A stretch of DNA of 8,284 bases from an uncultured Lentisphaeria bacterium (GTDB lineage: Bacteria > Verrucomicrobiota > Lentisphaeria > Victivallales > Victivallaceae), in assembly GCA_903821255.1 (NCBI GenBank), contig CAIJKT010000214.1, positions 1 through 8,284 on the forward strand. The letters are read 5' to 3'. The translations under genes and the position numbers were made by a program. Shown here in pieces: positions 1-5,935 of the stretch. How positions within the stretch are numbered: the first letter of the stretch is position 1; every line of letters begins with the position of its first letter. The notes under the pieces were generated by a model that saw nothing but the letters and a program-made list of their open reading frames with translations, ran no database searches and was not told where the DNA came from.

Positions 1-1433
1 CCAGGGACTACAAGCAGACTAAGGGCCGCGACCCGCAGGTGATTTTTCTTCAGAATCACGGAGTGTTCGTCGGCGCCAATGAAGCGAAGGATATCCGTTC
101 AATTTACCAGATGATCATGGATATACTGGCCGGACATTATCTGAAACAAGGCGTTGCATTAAAACTGGAGACCGGAGAGAAAGACACGGCATTTGTATTC
201 GAAAATGCGCCGGTGTTGCGTTCGCTGCTGGGTTCCGGTGTCCCGGCGACCGTGATCAGCCTGCCGCCGTTCAAGGCCGCGGGCGGGGCGCTGACGCCTG
301 ATCATATCGTCTATGCCAAATCTTTCTGCCTGGAAACCGAAAATCCGAATCTGGACGCTGTTGCCGCGTTTGAAGCCAGGCATGGCTATAAACCGAAAGT
401 CGTGTCCGTTCCCGGCAAAGCAGTATTCTGCGCCGCCGATACTTATAAGGACGCGCTTACCGTGGCCGGACTGGCTGCGGATGCCGCCAAAGTGCAGGCA
501 TGGACCGCAGCATTCGGCGGCTGTCTGTTCATGAGCGATAAAGCGCGCGGATTTATTGAAAACTGGGAAGTGGAATCCTATCGCAAACAGGTATCGTCCG
601 GCAAAGCCGGCGGACGGCTTAGAGGCAAAATCGCGGTTATCACCGGCGGCGCTCAGGGATTTGGATTCGGCATTGCCGAAGAACTGGCCGCAGAAGGTGC
701 GCTGGCGGTTATTGCCGATATGAACCGTCAAGGAGCTGAAGGCGCCGCCGCCGTGATTAATTCCAAATTCGGATCTTCCTGTTCCATTGCGCTGGAAGTG
801 AATATTTCCTCAGAGGAATCCGTGGAAAAGATGGTGCGCGAACTGGTTGAACGCTGCGGCGGCATTGACATTCTGGTTGCCAACGCCGGAGTGCTGCGCG
901 CCGGTTCAGTTAAAACCATGACTTTGAAGGACTGGGAATTTGTCACCGATATTAACTATACTGGATATTTCCTCTGTACCAAGCATGTTTCTCCGGTCAT
1001 GGCGCTTCAGAATAAACATGGCGGCGGCTGGACTGACATTGTGCAGATCAATTCGAAGAGCGGATTGTGCGGCAGCAACCGCAACGGCGCATATGCAGGC
1101 AGTAAGTTCGGGACTATCGGTCTGACGCAGAGTTTCGCTATGGAACTGGTGGAAGATAGAATTAAAGTCAACAGCATCTGTCCCGGCAACTTTTTCGACG
1201 GACCGCTTTGGAGCGACCCTGAAAAAGGTCTGTTTGTTCAGTATTTGAACAGCGGCAAAGTGCCGGGAGCAATGACCATCGGCGATGTCAAGGCGTTTTA
1301 TGAAGCCAAAGTACCGATGAACCGCGGCTGTTTCCCTGCTGATGTGGCTAAAGCGATTATCTATGTGGTCGAGCAGAAATATGAGACCGGGCAGGCCATC
1401 CCTGTAACCGGCGGTCAGGTCATGTTGAACTAG
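1..1433 (+). CDS. Class II aldolase / short-chain dehydrogenase fusion, 3' part (5' end outside window)
   Basis: The reading frame is open from base 3 and has no start in the window, so this is the last 476 residues of a longer protein. A GTG at 39 is an internal Val, not a start. The N-terminal remnant (about residues 1-190) looks like the end of a class II (zinc) aldolase of the FucA/RhaD type. LQNHG near residue 19 matches the strand carrying the third zinc-ligand His in that family, and TPDHIVY follows near 98-104. From about 206 a complete NAD(P)-binding SDR domain follows: TGGAQGFG (214-221), Asp239 at the end of beta-2 (suggesting NAD), NAG (294-296), catalytic Ser351, Tyr364 and Lys368 (YAGSK), and a C-terminal TGGQVM. 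INSKSG, VPMNRGC and TGGQVM closely resemble sorbitol-6-phosphate 2-dehydrogenase (SrlD). Known fusions of this kind (RhaD-ADH type) run to about 650-700 residues. The probable role is cleavage of a ketose phosphate and NAD-linked oxidoreduction in the cytosol. The substrate cannot be read from sequence. The next gene starts 15 bp later. Confidence 0.88.
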   Translation, partial: RDYKQTKGRDPQVIFLQNHGVFVGANEAKDIRSIYQMIMDILAGHYLKQGVALKLETGEKDTAFVFENAPVLRSLLGSGVPATVISLPPFKAAGGALTPDHIVYAKSFCLETENPNLDAVAAFEARHGYKPKVVSVPGKAVFCAADTYKDALTVAGLAADAAKVQAWTAAFGGCLFMSDKARGFIENWEVESYRKQVSSGKAGGRLRGKIAVITGGAQGFGFGIAEELAAEGALAVIADMNRQGAEGAAAVINSKFGSSCSIALEVNISSEESVEKMVRELVERCGGIDILVANAGVLRAGSVKTMTLKDWEFVTDINYTGYFLCTKHVSPVMALQNKHGGGWTDIVQINSKSGLCGSNRNGAYAGSKFGTIGLTQSFAMELVEDRIKVNSICPGNFFDGPLWSDPEKGLFVQYLNSGKVPGAMTIGDVKAFYEAKVPMNRGCFPADVAKAIIYVVEQKYETGQAIPVTGGQVMLN

Positions 1434-1448
1434 GAGCTTCCCTGACTT

Positions 1449-2411
1449 ATGAACGTATTCTTTTTCGAAGCTTTTGAAGAAGAAGAGGCTGCATTGCGGC
1501 GATACACAATTCCCGGGATTCAATGCGGTTATTCCTGGAAGACAATTCAGGAACTGGGGGCCGTTGAACCTCCGGCTCCGGTGATCTCCATTCGTACCCA
1601 GTCGCTTATTCCGCCTGCATGGGCAGACGGAATAGTGGCTGTTCTGACCCGCAGTACCGGTTACGATCATCTTGCCGCCTACCGCAATTTGACCGGTGCC
1701 AAACTGAACTGCGGCTATCTTCCGCTGTACTGCAATCGCGGAGTTGCTGAGCAGGCTATGCTGTTGTGGATGGTGCTGCTGCGCAAGCTTCCGGTGCAGA
1801 TGCGGCAGTTTGCGGGATTCAACCGCGACGGCATTACCGGCCGTGAAGCCATGTCGAAGAAACTGCTGGTCGTCGGGGTCGGCAATATCGGCAGCGAGAT
1901 CGTCAAAATCGGGCATGGGCTGGGCATGAAAGTGTTTGGCGCAGATCCTGTCGAAAAATACGATTTTGTTGATTATGTCGAATTCAGTGAAGGCGCAACT
2001 CAGGCCGATATTGTGGTTTGTGCCATGAACCTGACTAGTGAAAATAACCGTTATTTCAATTCTGAACGGCTAGCGTTGCTAAAACGCGGGGCAATATTTG
2101 TCAACATCGCCCGCGGCGAATTTTCACCGGCTCCGGCTTTGCTGGAAGCGTTGAAAACCGGACAGTTAAGCGGTGTCGGACTTGATGTTTATGACCGCGA
2201 AACCGAACTTGGCCCCGCTTTGCGCGGCGAAAAAATGATCGCCGACCCTGAACTCAAAGCAGTACTTGAGCTGATGAAGCGCGATGATGTCATTTTAACC
2301 CCGCACAATGCCTTTAACACCACCGAAGCAGTCGAACGCAAATCCGGACAGAGCATGCAGCAACTGGAAGCGCTCACCACCAACGGCAGTTTCATTTGGA
2401 ATGTTCCGTGA
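1449..2411 (+). CDS. D-isomer-specific 2-hydroxyacid dehydrogenase, D-lactate-dehydrogenase-like
   Basis: This 320-residue protein has the usual length of an NAD-dependent D-2-hydroxyacid dehydrogenase, which reduces a 2-keto acid to the D-hydroxy acid or the reverse. The Rossmann motif GVGNIG is at 143-148, followed by Asp166 at the end of beta-2, which favours NADH over NADPH. The catalytic set is present: Arg222 (NIARGEF), Glu251 (DVYDRE) and His286 (TPHNAF). The TRSTGYDHL block (67-75) and TPHNAF resemble the LdhA/VanH branch more than phosphoglycerate dehydrogenase, and there is no C-terminal ACT domain. The ATG has an AGGAG site at 1432-1436 that overlaps the upstream stop codon, with 12 nt of spacing. 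The two genes are therefore very probably co-transcribed. In that context it may dispose of a 2-keto acid or lactaldehyde-derived product of the aldolase pathway, which is inference. Glyoxylate/hydroxypyruvate reductase is a possible alternative specificity. Confidence 0.87.
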   Translation: MNVFFFEAFEEEEAALRRYTIPGIQCGYSWKTIQELGAVEPPAPVISIRTQSLIPPAWADGIVAVLTRSTGYDHLAAYRNLTGAKLNCGYLPLYCNRGVAEQAMLLWMVLLRKLPVQMRQFAGFNRDGITGREAMSKKLLVVGVGNIGSEIVKIGHGLGMKVFGADPVEKYDFVDYVEFSEGATQADIVVCAMNLTSENNRYFNSERLALLKRGAIFVNIARGEFSPAPALLEALKTGQLSGVGLDVYDRETELGPALRGEKMIADPELKAVLELMKRDDVILTPHNAFNTTEAVERKSGQSMQQLEALTTNGSFIWNVP

Positions 2412-2448
2412 TCCGTATTTTTTGTTTTAATTCAGTTTATTTGTTTCT

Positions 2449-2477
2449 TTGACGCAAAAAGAAATGGCAGTTTTTAT
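2449..2477 (+). promoter_or_regulatory. Candidate sigma-70-type promoter for the AIF-like gene
   Basis: TTGACG (2449-2454, five of six matches to the -35 consensus) is followed after exactly 17 nt by TTTTAT (2472-2477, four of six for -10). This would give a transcript starting near 2484 with a leader of about 58 nt. It lies in the only sizeable gap on this strand between the dehydrogenase and the flavoprotein. The call rests on consensus matching by eye, and the -10 is weak. A second pair, TTGATT (2485-2490) with TTAAAT (2506-2511), has only 15-nt spacing and was judged less likely. Confidence 0.33.
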
Positions 2478-2509
2478 CCCAATCTTGATTCAGCGCCTTT
2501 ATGGATTAA

Positions 2510-2524
2510 ATTGAATTATTCAAT
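2510..2524. repeat. Perfect 15-bp palindrome upstream of the AIF-like gene (candidate operator)
   Basis: ATTGAAT-T-ATTCAAT is a perfect inverted repeat with 7-bp arms around a single central T. It ends 5 bp before the AAGGAGGGG ribosome binding site (2530-2538) and lies downstream of the candidate promoter. As DNA it has the size and symmetry of a dimeric repressor site. As RNA the one-base loop could not form and the arms are AT-rich, so a protein-binding site is more likely than a hairpin. It resembles but does not match the FNR site TTGAT-N4-ATCAA, because the spacing is one base short. The regulator is unknown. Confidence 0.4.
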
Positions 2525-2541
2525 GCAACAAGGAGGGGAGT

Positions 2542-3747
2542 ATGGAAGCGAAGAAATTCAAATATGTCGTGGCCGGCGCCGGACTTGCGGGATGCTGGGC
2601 TGTCGACGGGATCAGGGCACTGGATAAAACGGGTTCGATTCTTCTGCTGGGCGATGAAGGGCATCTGCCGTATGACCGTCCGCCGTTGACTAAGAAACTG
2701 TGGTTCGGAAAAAAGAAGATCGAAGATATATTTATCCGGACGCCGCAGTATTTTACAGACAACGGTGTAAATGTAGCGCTCAATACAACGGCGACCGTGC
2801 TTGATTCAGGCAGCAAAACCATTATTTGCAGCGACGGTGGCATCTATCAGTATGAGAAACTGCTTTTAGCGACCGGCGGCAGGCCGCGCAGGATGAATAT
2901 CGAAGGGGCCAGTCTCAACGGGATTTATTACTACCGGTATCTGGACGATTTTATCAAACTGCAAGCCGGGGTTCGTGACGGCGTCAGGGTGCTGGTTATC
3001 GGGGGCGGCTTCATCGGTTCGGAAATAGCGGCAGCGCTGAATGTCAATAAAGTCGGCGTGACGATGCTGATGCCGGAATCGTCGCTTATGGAACAGCTCT
3101 TTCCGAAGTCACTGGGATATGCCATCAGTCAGGATTACATTCGGCGAGGGGTTAAACTCATTCTCCAGGACATTCCAGTTTCGATTGTCAGACGAAACGG
3201 GAAGCTGGTAACACTCACAAAGAACTGCAAAGAGATAACGTCGGATATCATTATTGCAGGCATTGGTATGAAGCCTGATACGCAGTTGGCGGAATCGGCT
3301 GGACTGACGCTGGAAAACGGGATTGCGGTCAATGTATTTTTGCAAACCTCAATGCCGGATATTTACGCGGCTGGCGATAATGCTTGTTTTCCATACGAAG
3401 CTCTCGGCCGCCGCATGCGGGTCGAGCACTGGGACAACGCGGTCAATCAGGGCCGGGCGGCAGGCATGAATATGGCCGGAGCTGATACTGCCTACACTTA
3501 TATGCCGTATTTTTTCTCAGACCTGTTCGATTTCGGCTATGAGGCAGTCGGTCTGGTTAACTCAAAGCTCGAAACAGTCACAGACTGGCAGAAGGAAAAC
3601 GACACCGGGGTTGTGTATTATCTCGAGAACGGCAAAGTGGCTGGTGTGATGATGTGCAATGTGTGGAATAAAGTTGAAGCAGCACGTGAGTTGATAAAAA
3701 GCCGCCGCCTGACGACGGCGGAAGAACTGCACGGGCTGATTCGATAG
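2542..3747 (+). CDS. AIF-like FAD/NAD(P)-dependent oxidoreductase
   Basis: This 401-residue two-dinucleotide-binding flavoprotein belongs to the pyridine-nucleotide-disulfide oxidoreductase fold. The FAD motif GAGLAG is at 12-17, the YDRPPLTK block of ferredoxin/rubredoxin reductases and AIF at 44-51, and ATGG at 110-113. The NAD-binding motif GGGFIG is at 154-159 and the flavin-binding AAGDN at 276-280 (Asp279). There is no redox CxxC, so it is not a disulfide reductase. Two features point to AIF rather than a plain ferredoxin reductase. The beta-2 end reads LMPES, like the LFPE of mitochondrial AIF, where most NADH enzymes have a plain Glu. The C-terminal third (VEHWDNAV, SDLFDFGYEAVGLV, GVVYYL, NVWNK) follows the AIF C-terminal domain. 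It has no signal peptide or membrane segment, so it should be cytosolic. The ATG follows a strong AAGGAGGGG site at 2530-2538. The PCD gene starts 28 bp downstream. The electron acceptor is unknown. A ferredoxin/rubredoxin reductase role remains possible. Confidence 0.88.
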   Translation: MEAKKFKYVVAGAGLAGCWAVDGIRALDKTGSILLLGDEGHLPYDRPPLTKKLWFGKKKIEDIFIRTPQYFTDNGVNVALNTTATVLDSGSKTIICSDGGIYQYEKLLLATGGRPRRMNIEGASLNGIYYYRYLDDFIKLQAGVRDGVRVLVIGGGFIGSEIAAALNVNKVGVTMLMPESSLMEQLFPKSLGYAISQDYIRRGVKLILQDIPVSIVRRNGKLVTLTKNCKEITSDIIIAGIGMKPDTQLAESAGLTLENGIAVNVFLQTSMPDIYAAGDNACFPYEALGRRMRVEHWDNAVNQGRAAGMNMAGADTAYTYMPYFFSDLFDFGYEAVGLVNSKLETVTDWQKENDTGVVYYLENGKVAGVMMCNVWNKVEAARELIKSRRLTTAEELHGLIR

Positions 3748-3775
3748 ATTCAGAAATCACAAGAGGGGTATTGCG

Positions 3776-4096
3776 ATGAAACTGACAGAACAAAAATGTG
3801 AGGCTTGCCGGGCGGACATGCCGCCGCTTTCAGCGGAGATGGCGCTGGACATGATGCAGGAGATTCCTGAATGGGCAATAAAGGACAATGCTCTTGAGCG
3901 GGTGTTCAAATTCAATGATTTCAAGGACGCGATGAAGTTTGTCAACCGGGTGGCGGAAGCGGCTGATCAGGAGAACCACCATCCTGATATACACATTTAC
4001 TACAATAAGGTGCATCTTGTGCTGTTCACTCACAAGATCAAAGGGCTTTCAAAGAACGATTTTATACTGGCGGCCAAGATAGATTCGGCGGCATGA
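3776..4096 (+). CDS. phhB: Pterin-4a-carbinolamine dehydratase (PCD/DCoH family)
   Basis: This 106-residue protein has the standard family length. PCD dehydrates 4a-hydroxytetrahydrobiopterin-type carbinolamines to the quinonoid dihydropterin, recycling the cofactor of aromatic amino acid hydroxylases. The signature is intact: NHHP places His68 and His69 at the positions of rat catalytic His61/62, and VLFTHKIKGL places His86 at that of His79. YYNKVH and LSKND complete the fold. The N-terminal CEAC and PPLSAEMA are usual in bacterial members. GAGGGG at 3763-3768 precedes the ATG by 7 nt. It lies 28 bp after the AIF-like gene with no terminator between, so one transcript is likely. No phenylalanine hydroxylase is in view, so its role here may be pterin salvage or repair, or a molybdopterin-linked role proposed for some homologues. 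Its stop lies 9 bp from the stop of convergent folK. Confidence 0.93.
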   Translation: MKLTEQKCEACRADMPPLSAEMALDMMQEIPEWAIKDNALERVFKFNDFKDAMKFVNRVAEAADQENHHPDIHIYYNKVHLVLFTHKIKGLSKNDFILAAKIDSAA

Positions 4097-4105
4097 ATAA
4101 AGTTA

Positions 4106-4648
4106 TCAGCTTAAAATCAGGCGGCGGAGGCAATCGGTAAAATCACGCTGGAGATGCAGTTCAGCCGTGCGGCTTATGACCGGCTCGGCTGAAAGGGGCG
4201 TGAGGGTGTCCGGCAGCAGCAAGTCCGGCGCTAATTCCCAAAGAGGAACAGCCACAAAAGAATAATGCCGGATAGATTGGTCCGGCAAAGTCAGTGCTGA
4301 CTCATCAATAACCAATGTTCCGTATAAAATTAAGTCGAGGTCAATGGTTCGCGGAGCAAATTTGTCGGCGGAGCGGACGCGTCCGAGACGTTCTTCGATT
4401 TTCCGCAATATATCAAATTTTATCTCATGCGGCTGTTTAGCAGTTTTAATTTTGACAACCCCGTTTAAAAAATCGGGTTGTGCAGTGGAGCCTGCGGCGG
4501 CGCTCCTGTAGAAATTCGACATGGCGGTAATTGATAGTTCAGTGTTCAACATGGACAGCGCGCGGGGAATGTTGTCCTCCGGTTTGATATTTGAGCCGAT
4601 GGCGACAAAAGCGTCGGCCAAAGGTTCAGTATGCCGGATTTCAGTCAT
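4106..4648 (-). CDS. folK: 2-amino-4-hydroxy-6-hydroxymethyldihydropteridine pyrophosphokinase (HPPK)
   Basis: This 180-residue protein transfers pyrophosphate from ATP to 6-hydroxymethyl-7,8-dihydropterin, the step before dihydropteroate synthase in folate synthesis. Visible family marks are AIGSN (16-20), the QPDFLN block (57-62), EERLGRVR (85-92) and the HPPK signature APRTIDLDLILYG (98-110) with the two magnesium-binding Asp residues, 103 and 105. RHYSFVAVPLWELAPD (127-142) matches the substrate-closing region. The C-terminus is about 15-20 residues longer than compact HPPKs such as the E. coli enzyme, with no domain I can name. The ATG lies inside the end of folB (ATGACTGA, 8-nt overlap), which points to translational coupling. 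It is the last gene of the folE-folB-folK unit, and no folP is in the window. A terminator would have to lie inside the convergent PCD gene. Confidence 0.94.
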   Translation of the reverse strand: MTEIRHTEPLADAFVAIGSNIKPEDNIPRALSMLNTELSITAMSNFYRSAAAGSTAQPDFLNGVVKIKTAKQPHEIKFDILRKIEERLGRVRSADKFAPRTIDLDLILYGTLVIDESALTLPDQSIRHYSFVAVPLWELAPDLLLPDTLTPLSAEPVISRTAELHLQRDFTDCLRRLILS

Positions 4649-5030
4649 CGTTGCGTTCCCTGAAAATTTCGATGCCGACGCTCCTGGCGTACCGCAGAGC
4701 GCCGGGTTTATCGGCCTTTATATTTACCGCCTTGACGCGGGGATGGGCAAGGCAGATTTGGGCGATGCTGTCCGCCAGCCGCTCGACAAGATAGAAACTC
4801 GAGCTTTCCGTCATCGCGATTATCTGCTTTTTAATGATTTTGTAATCAATGGAATCTTCAATCCTGTCGGTTTGGCATGGACGGCTTAAATCGGCGTAAA
4901 GCGTGATGTTGATAAGCACATCCTGTTTTTGTGTGCGCTCCCAGTCGTTCAGGCCGATAACACATCGCAGCAGCAGATCGGTAATATGAATTTTGTCGAA
5001 TCTTTCTATATCCATAAAAGCGCCGTCCAT
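4641..5030 (-). CDS. folB: Dihydroneopterin aldolase
   Basis: This enzyme cleaves 7,8-dihydroneopterin to 6-hydroxymethyldihydropterin and glycolaldehyde, and usually forms a homo-octamer. Family residues are present: GLNDWERTQKQ (26-36), DYK with Tyr63, the pterin-anchoring Glu83 in LVERLA, and Lys108 in KADKPGA, the active-site Lys. The length from this start is 129 residues, against about 115-125 for most members. The start is uncertain. The ATG at 5030 has AAGGA 4 nt upstream. The upstream ATG at 5069 would overlap folE by 16 nt, has no clear Shine-Dalgarno site and would add 13 residues rich in Cys and charge. The ATG at 5015 begins at the usual conserved point (MDIERF) but has its AAGGA too far away. 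It sits between folE and folK on one transcript, and its end overlaps the folK start by 8 nt. Confidence 0.92.
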   Translation of the reverse strand: MDGAFMDIERFDKIHITDLLLRCVIGLNDWERTQKQDVLINITLYADLSRPCQTDRIEDSIDYKIIKKQIIAMTESSSFYLVERLADSIAQICLAHPRVKAVNIKADKPGALRYARSVGIEIFRERNDD

Positions 5031-5053
5031 GCAATCCTTGCATCTTGCTGTTA

Positions 5054-5692
5054 CTATTTCTTGCCGCATGCAGCCATAAATTCTGCTCGCAACGCGGGAT
5101 CGCCATCATAATTTCCGCGCCAGAACGTGGTGCGGGTCATAGGAGACATTTCTTTGACGCCGCGCATCTCGACGCATAGATGATGCGCTTCAATGTACAC
5201 CGCGACGCCATGAGGTTCCAGAAGATGATTGAGCGTGTCGGCGATTTGCTGGCCGATGCGTTCCTGTACTGCAAAACGCCGCGTGAAAAGATGAACCAGG
5301 CGCGAGAGCTTTGAAATACCGATGATGTGTTCATGTGAGATGTAGCCGACATAAACAACGCCGTAGAACGGCAGACTGTGATGTTCGCAGAGCGAGAAAA
5401 AGTAAATAGGCCCTTCGATTATCTGGCTCAGGTGGCAATCAGCCCCGCCGCGGCACTCGGTTTCAAACACCTTGACCAGTTTCGGGTCGCCTTCATAACC
5501 CTCGGTTGCCTCGATCAGGGCATTGATGAAACGGCGTGGTGTTTCCTCGGTGGATGGAGTATTTAAATTCAACCCAAGTGCGGTAAGTATTTCGGCCGCA
5601 TATCCTTCGAATTTGTGGATTTGCTCATCACTGATCTGCCGCTTTTTGATATGCAACAAATTATTTTCGTCGTCGAATAAATGTTCATTCAT
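5054..5692 (-). CDS. folE: GTP cyclohydrolase I
   Basis: This 212-residue zinc enzyme of type IA opens GTP and rearranges it to 7,8-dihydroneopterin triphosphate, the first step of folate and other pterin synthesis. Zinc ligands are visible at Cys102 and His105 (LCEHHSLPF) and at Cys173 (HHLCVEMRG). Further family blocks are TPRRF (51-55), GISKLSRLV (125-133), QERIGQQIA (143-151) and the C-terminal MTRTTFWRG. The ATG at 5692 is chosen because AGGAGG (complement of 5701-5706) sits 8 nt upstream. A TTG two codons earlier at 5698 would leave only 2 nt of spacing. It is first in folE-folB-folK and is followed 23 bp later by the preferred folB start. Because the zinc-dependent FolE type is present, folate supply should depend on zinc. 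I see no zinc-responsive or THF-riboswitch pattern upstream. Confidence 0.96.
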   Translation of the reverse strand: MNEHLFDDENNLLHIKKRQISDEQIHKFEGYAAEILTALGLNLNTPSTEETPRRFINALIEATEGYEGDPKLVKVFETECRGGADCHLSQIIEGPIYFFSLCEHHSLPFYGVVYVGYISHEHIIGISKLSRLVHLFTRRFAVQERIGQQIADTLNHLLEPHGVAVYIEAHHLCVEMRGVKEMSPMTRTTFWRGNYDGDPALRAEFMAACGKK

Positions 5693-5713
5693 ATGCAAAG
5701 CCTCCTAGTTTTT

Positions 5714-5725
5714 TGCCGACCGGCA
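5714..5725. repeat. Short inverted repeat in the folE leader
   Basis: TGCCG-AC-CGGCA is a perfect 5-bp inverted repeat with a 2-bp centre, 8 bp upstream of the folE Shine-Dalgarno site. The centre is too short for a stable RNA loop unless the inner pairs open, so a protein site is the more natural reading. At this length chance occurrence cannot be excluded. Confidence 0.25.
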
Positions 5726-5732
5726 TAAGTAA

Positions 5733-5748
5733 CTGACATTCCTGTCAG
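5733..5748 (-). promoter_or_regulatory. Perfect hairpin/palindrome in the folE 5' leader
   Basis: CTGACA-TTCC-TGTCAG gives 6-bp perfect arms around a 4-nt loop. It lies about 40 nt upstream of the folE ATG and, if the promoter at 5788-5816 is right, inside the leader of the fol mRNA. It could be a stem-loop stabilising or controlling the message, or a dimeric operator. There is no T-run after it in the folE direction, so it is not an intrinsic terminator. Confidence 0.4.
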
Positions 5749-5787
5749 AAATACGCTAAAAAGATGTTTCCTCTTTATCATCAATAA

Positions 5788-5816
5788 AGTCTATCATCAT
5801 AAGGTTAAATTTTCAA
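5788..5816 (-). promoter_or_regulatory. folE: Candidate promoter of folE-folB-folK
   Basis: Read on the minus strand, TTGAAA (complement of 5811-5816, four of six for -35) is followed after exactly 17 nt by TAGACT (complement of 5788-5793, four of six for -10), in an AT-rich stretch. Transcription would begin near 5781, giving a leader of about 90 nt that contains both inverted repeats. Two direct TATCATCA copies on the plus strand (5776-5783 and 5792-5799) overlap the -10 and the start region, which is where a repressor could act. Confidence 0.4.
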
Positions 5817-5847
5817 GAGGTAAAACACCGGATTTCTGTTTTGAGGC

Positions 5848-5876
5848 TTGAATTTAATACCCGTGCGATGCATATT
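5848..5876 (+). promoter_or_regulatory. Weak candidate promoter for the lipoprotein gene
   Basis: TTGAAT (5848-5853) and CATATT (5871-5876) each match four of six consensus bases and are separated by 17 nt. The predicted start near 5883 leaves about 53 nt before the ATG at 5936. TATTAT at 5913-5918 is a better -10 by itself, but it has no -35 at the right distance and would start the transcript on top of the ribosome binding site. Confidence 0.25.
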
Positions 5877-5935
5877 GGGAGAATACAGGAATTAGGCCGG
5901 GGTGTTCGCATTTATTATAGATTCCGGAGTTTTTA

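Noticed and set aside
906..1916. Long open frame (336 residues) on the minus strand opposite the aldolase/SDR and dehydrogenase genes
   Set aside because: It lies wholly antisense to two genes with clear catalytic motifs, has no recognisable domain, and reads as low-quality His/Arg/Gln-rich sequence typical of a codon shadow.
2444..2477. Possible terminator: TTTCTTT (2444-2450) and AAAGAAA (2458-2464) can pair, followed by a T-run
   Set aside because: The stem has one G-C pair among seven and would be weak, and the T-run begins several bases after it. The same region is better explained as part of a promoter.
5031..5069. Upstream start for folB at 5069
   Set aside because: No clear Shine-Dalgarno site, a 16-nt overlap with folE, and the added 13 residues do not resemble the FolB N-terminus. 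The ATG at 5030 has AAGGA close by.
5696..5698. TTG start for folE at 5698
   Set aside because: It would sit only 2 nt from AGGAGG. The ATG at 5692 has 8-nt spacing and a better start codon.
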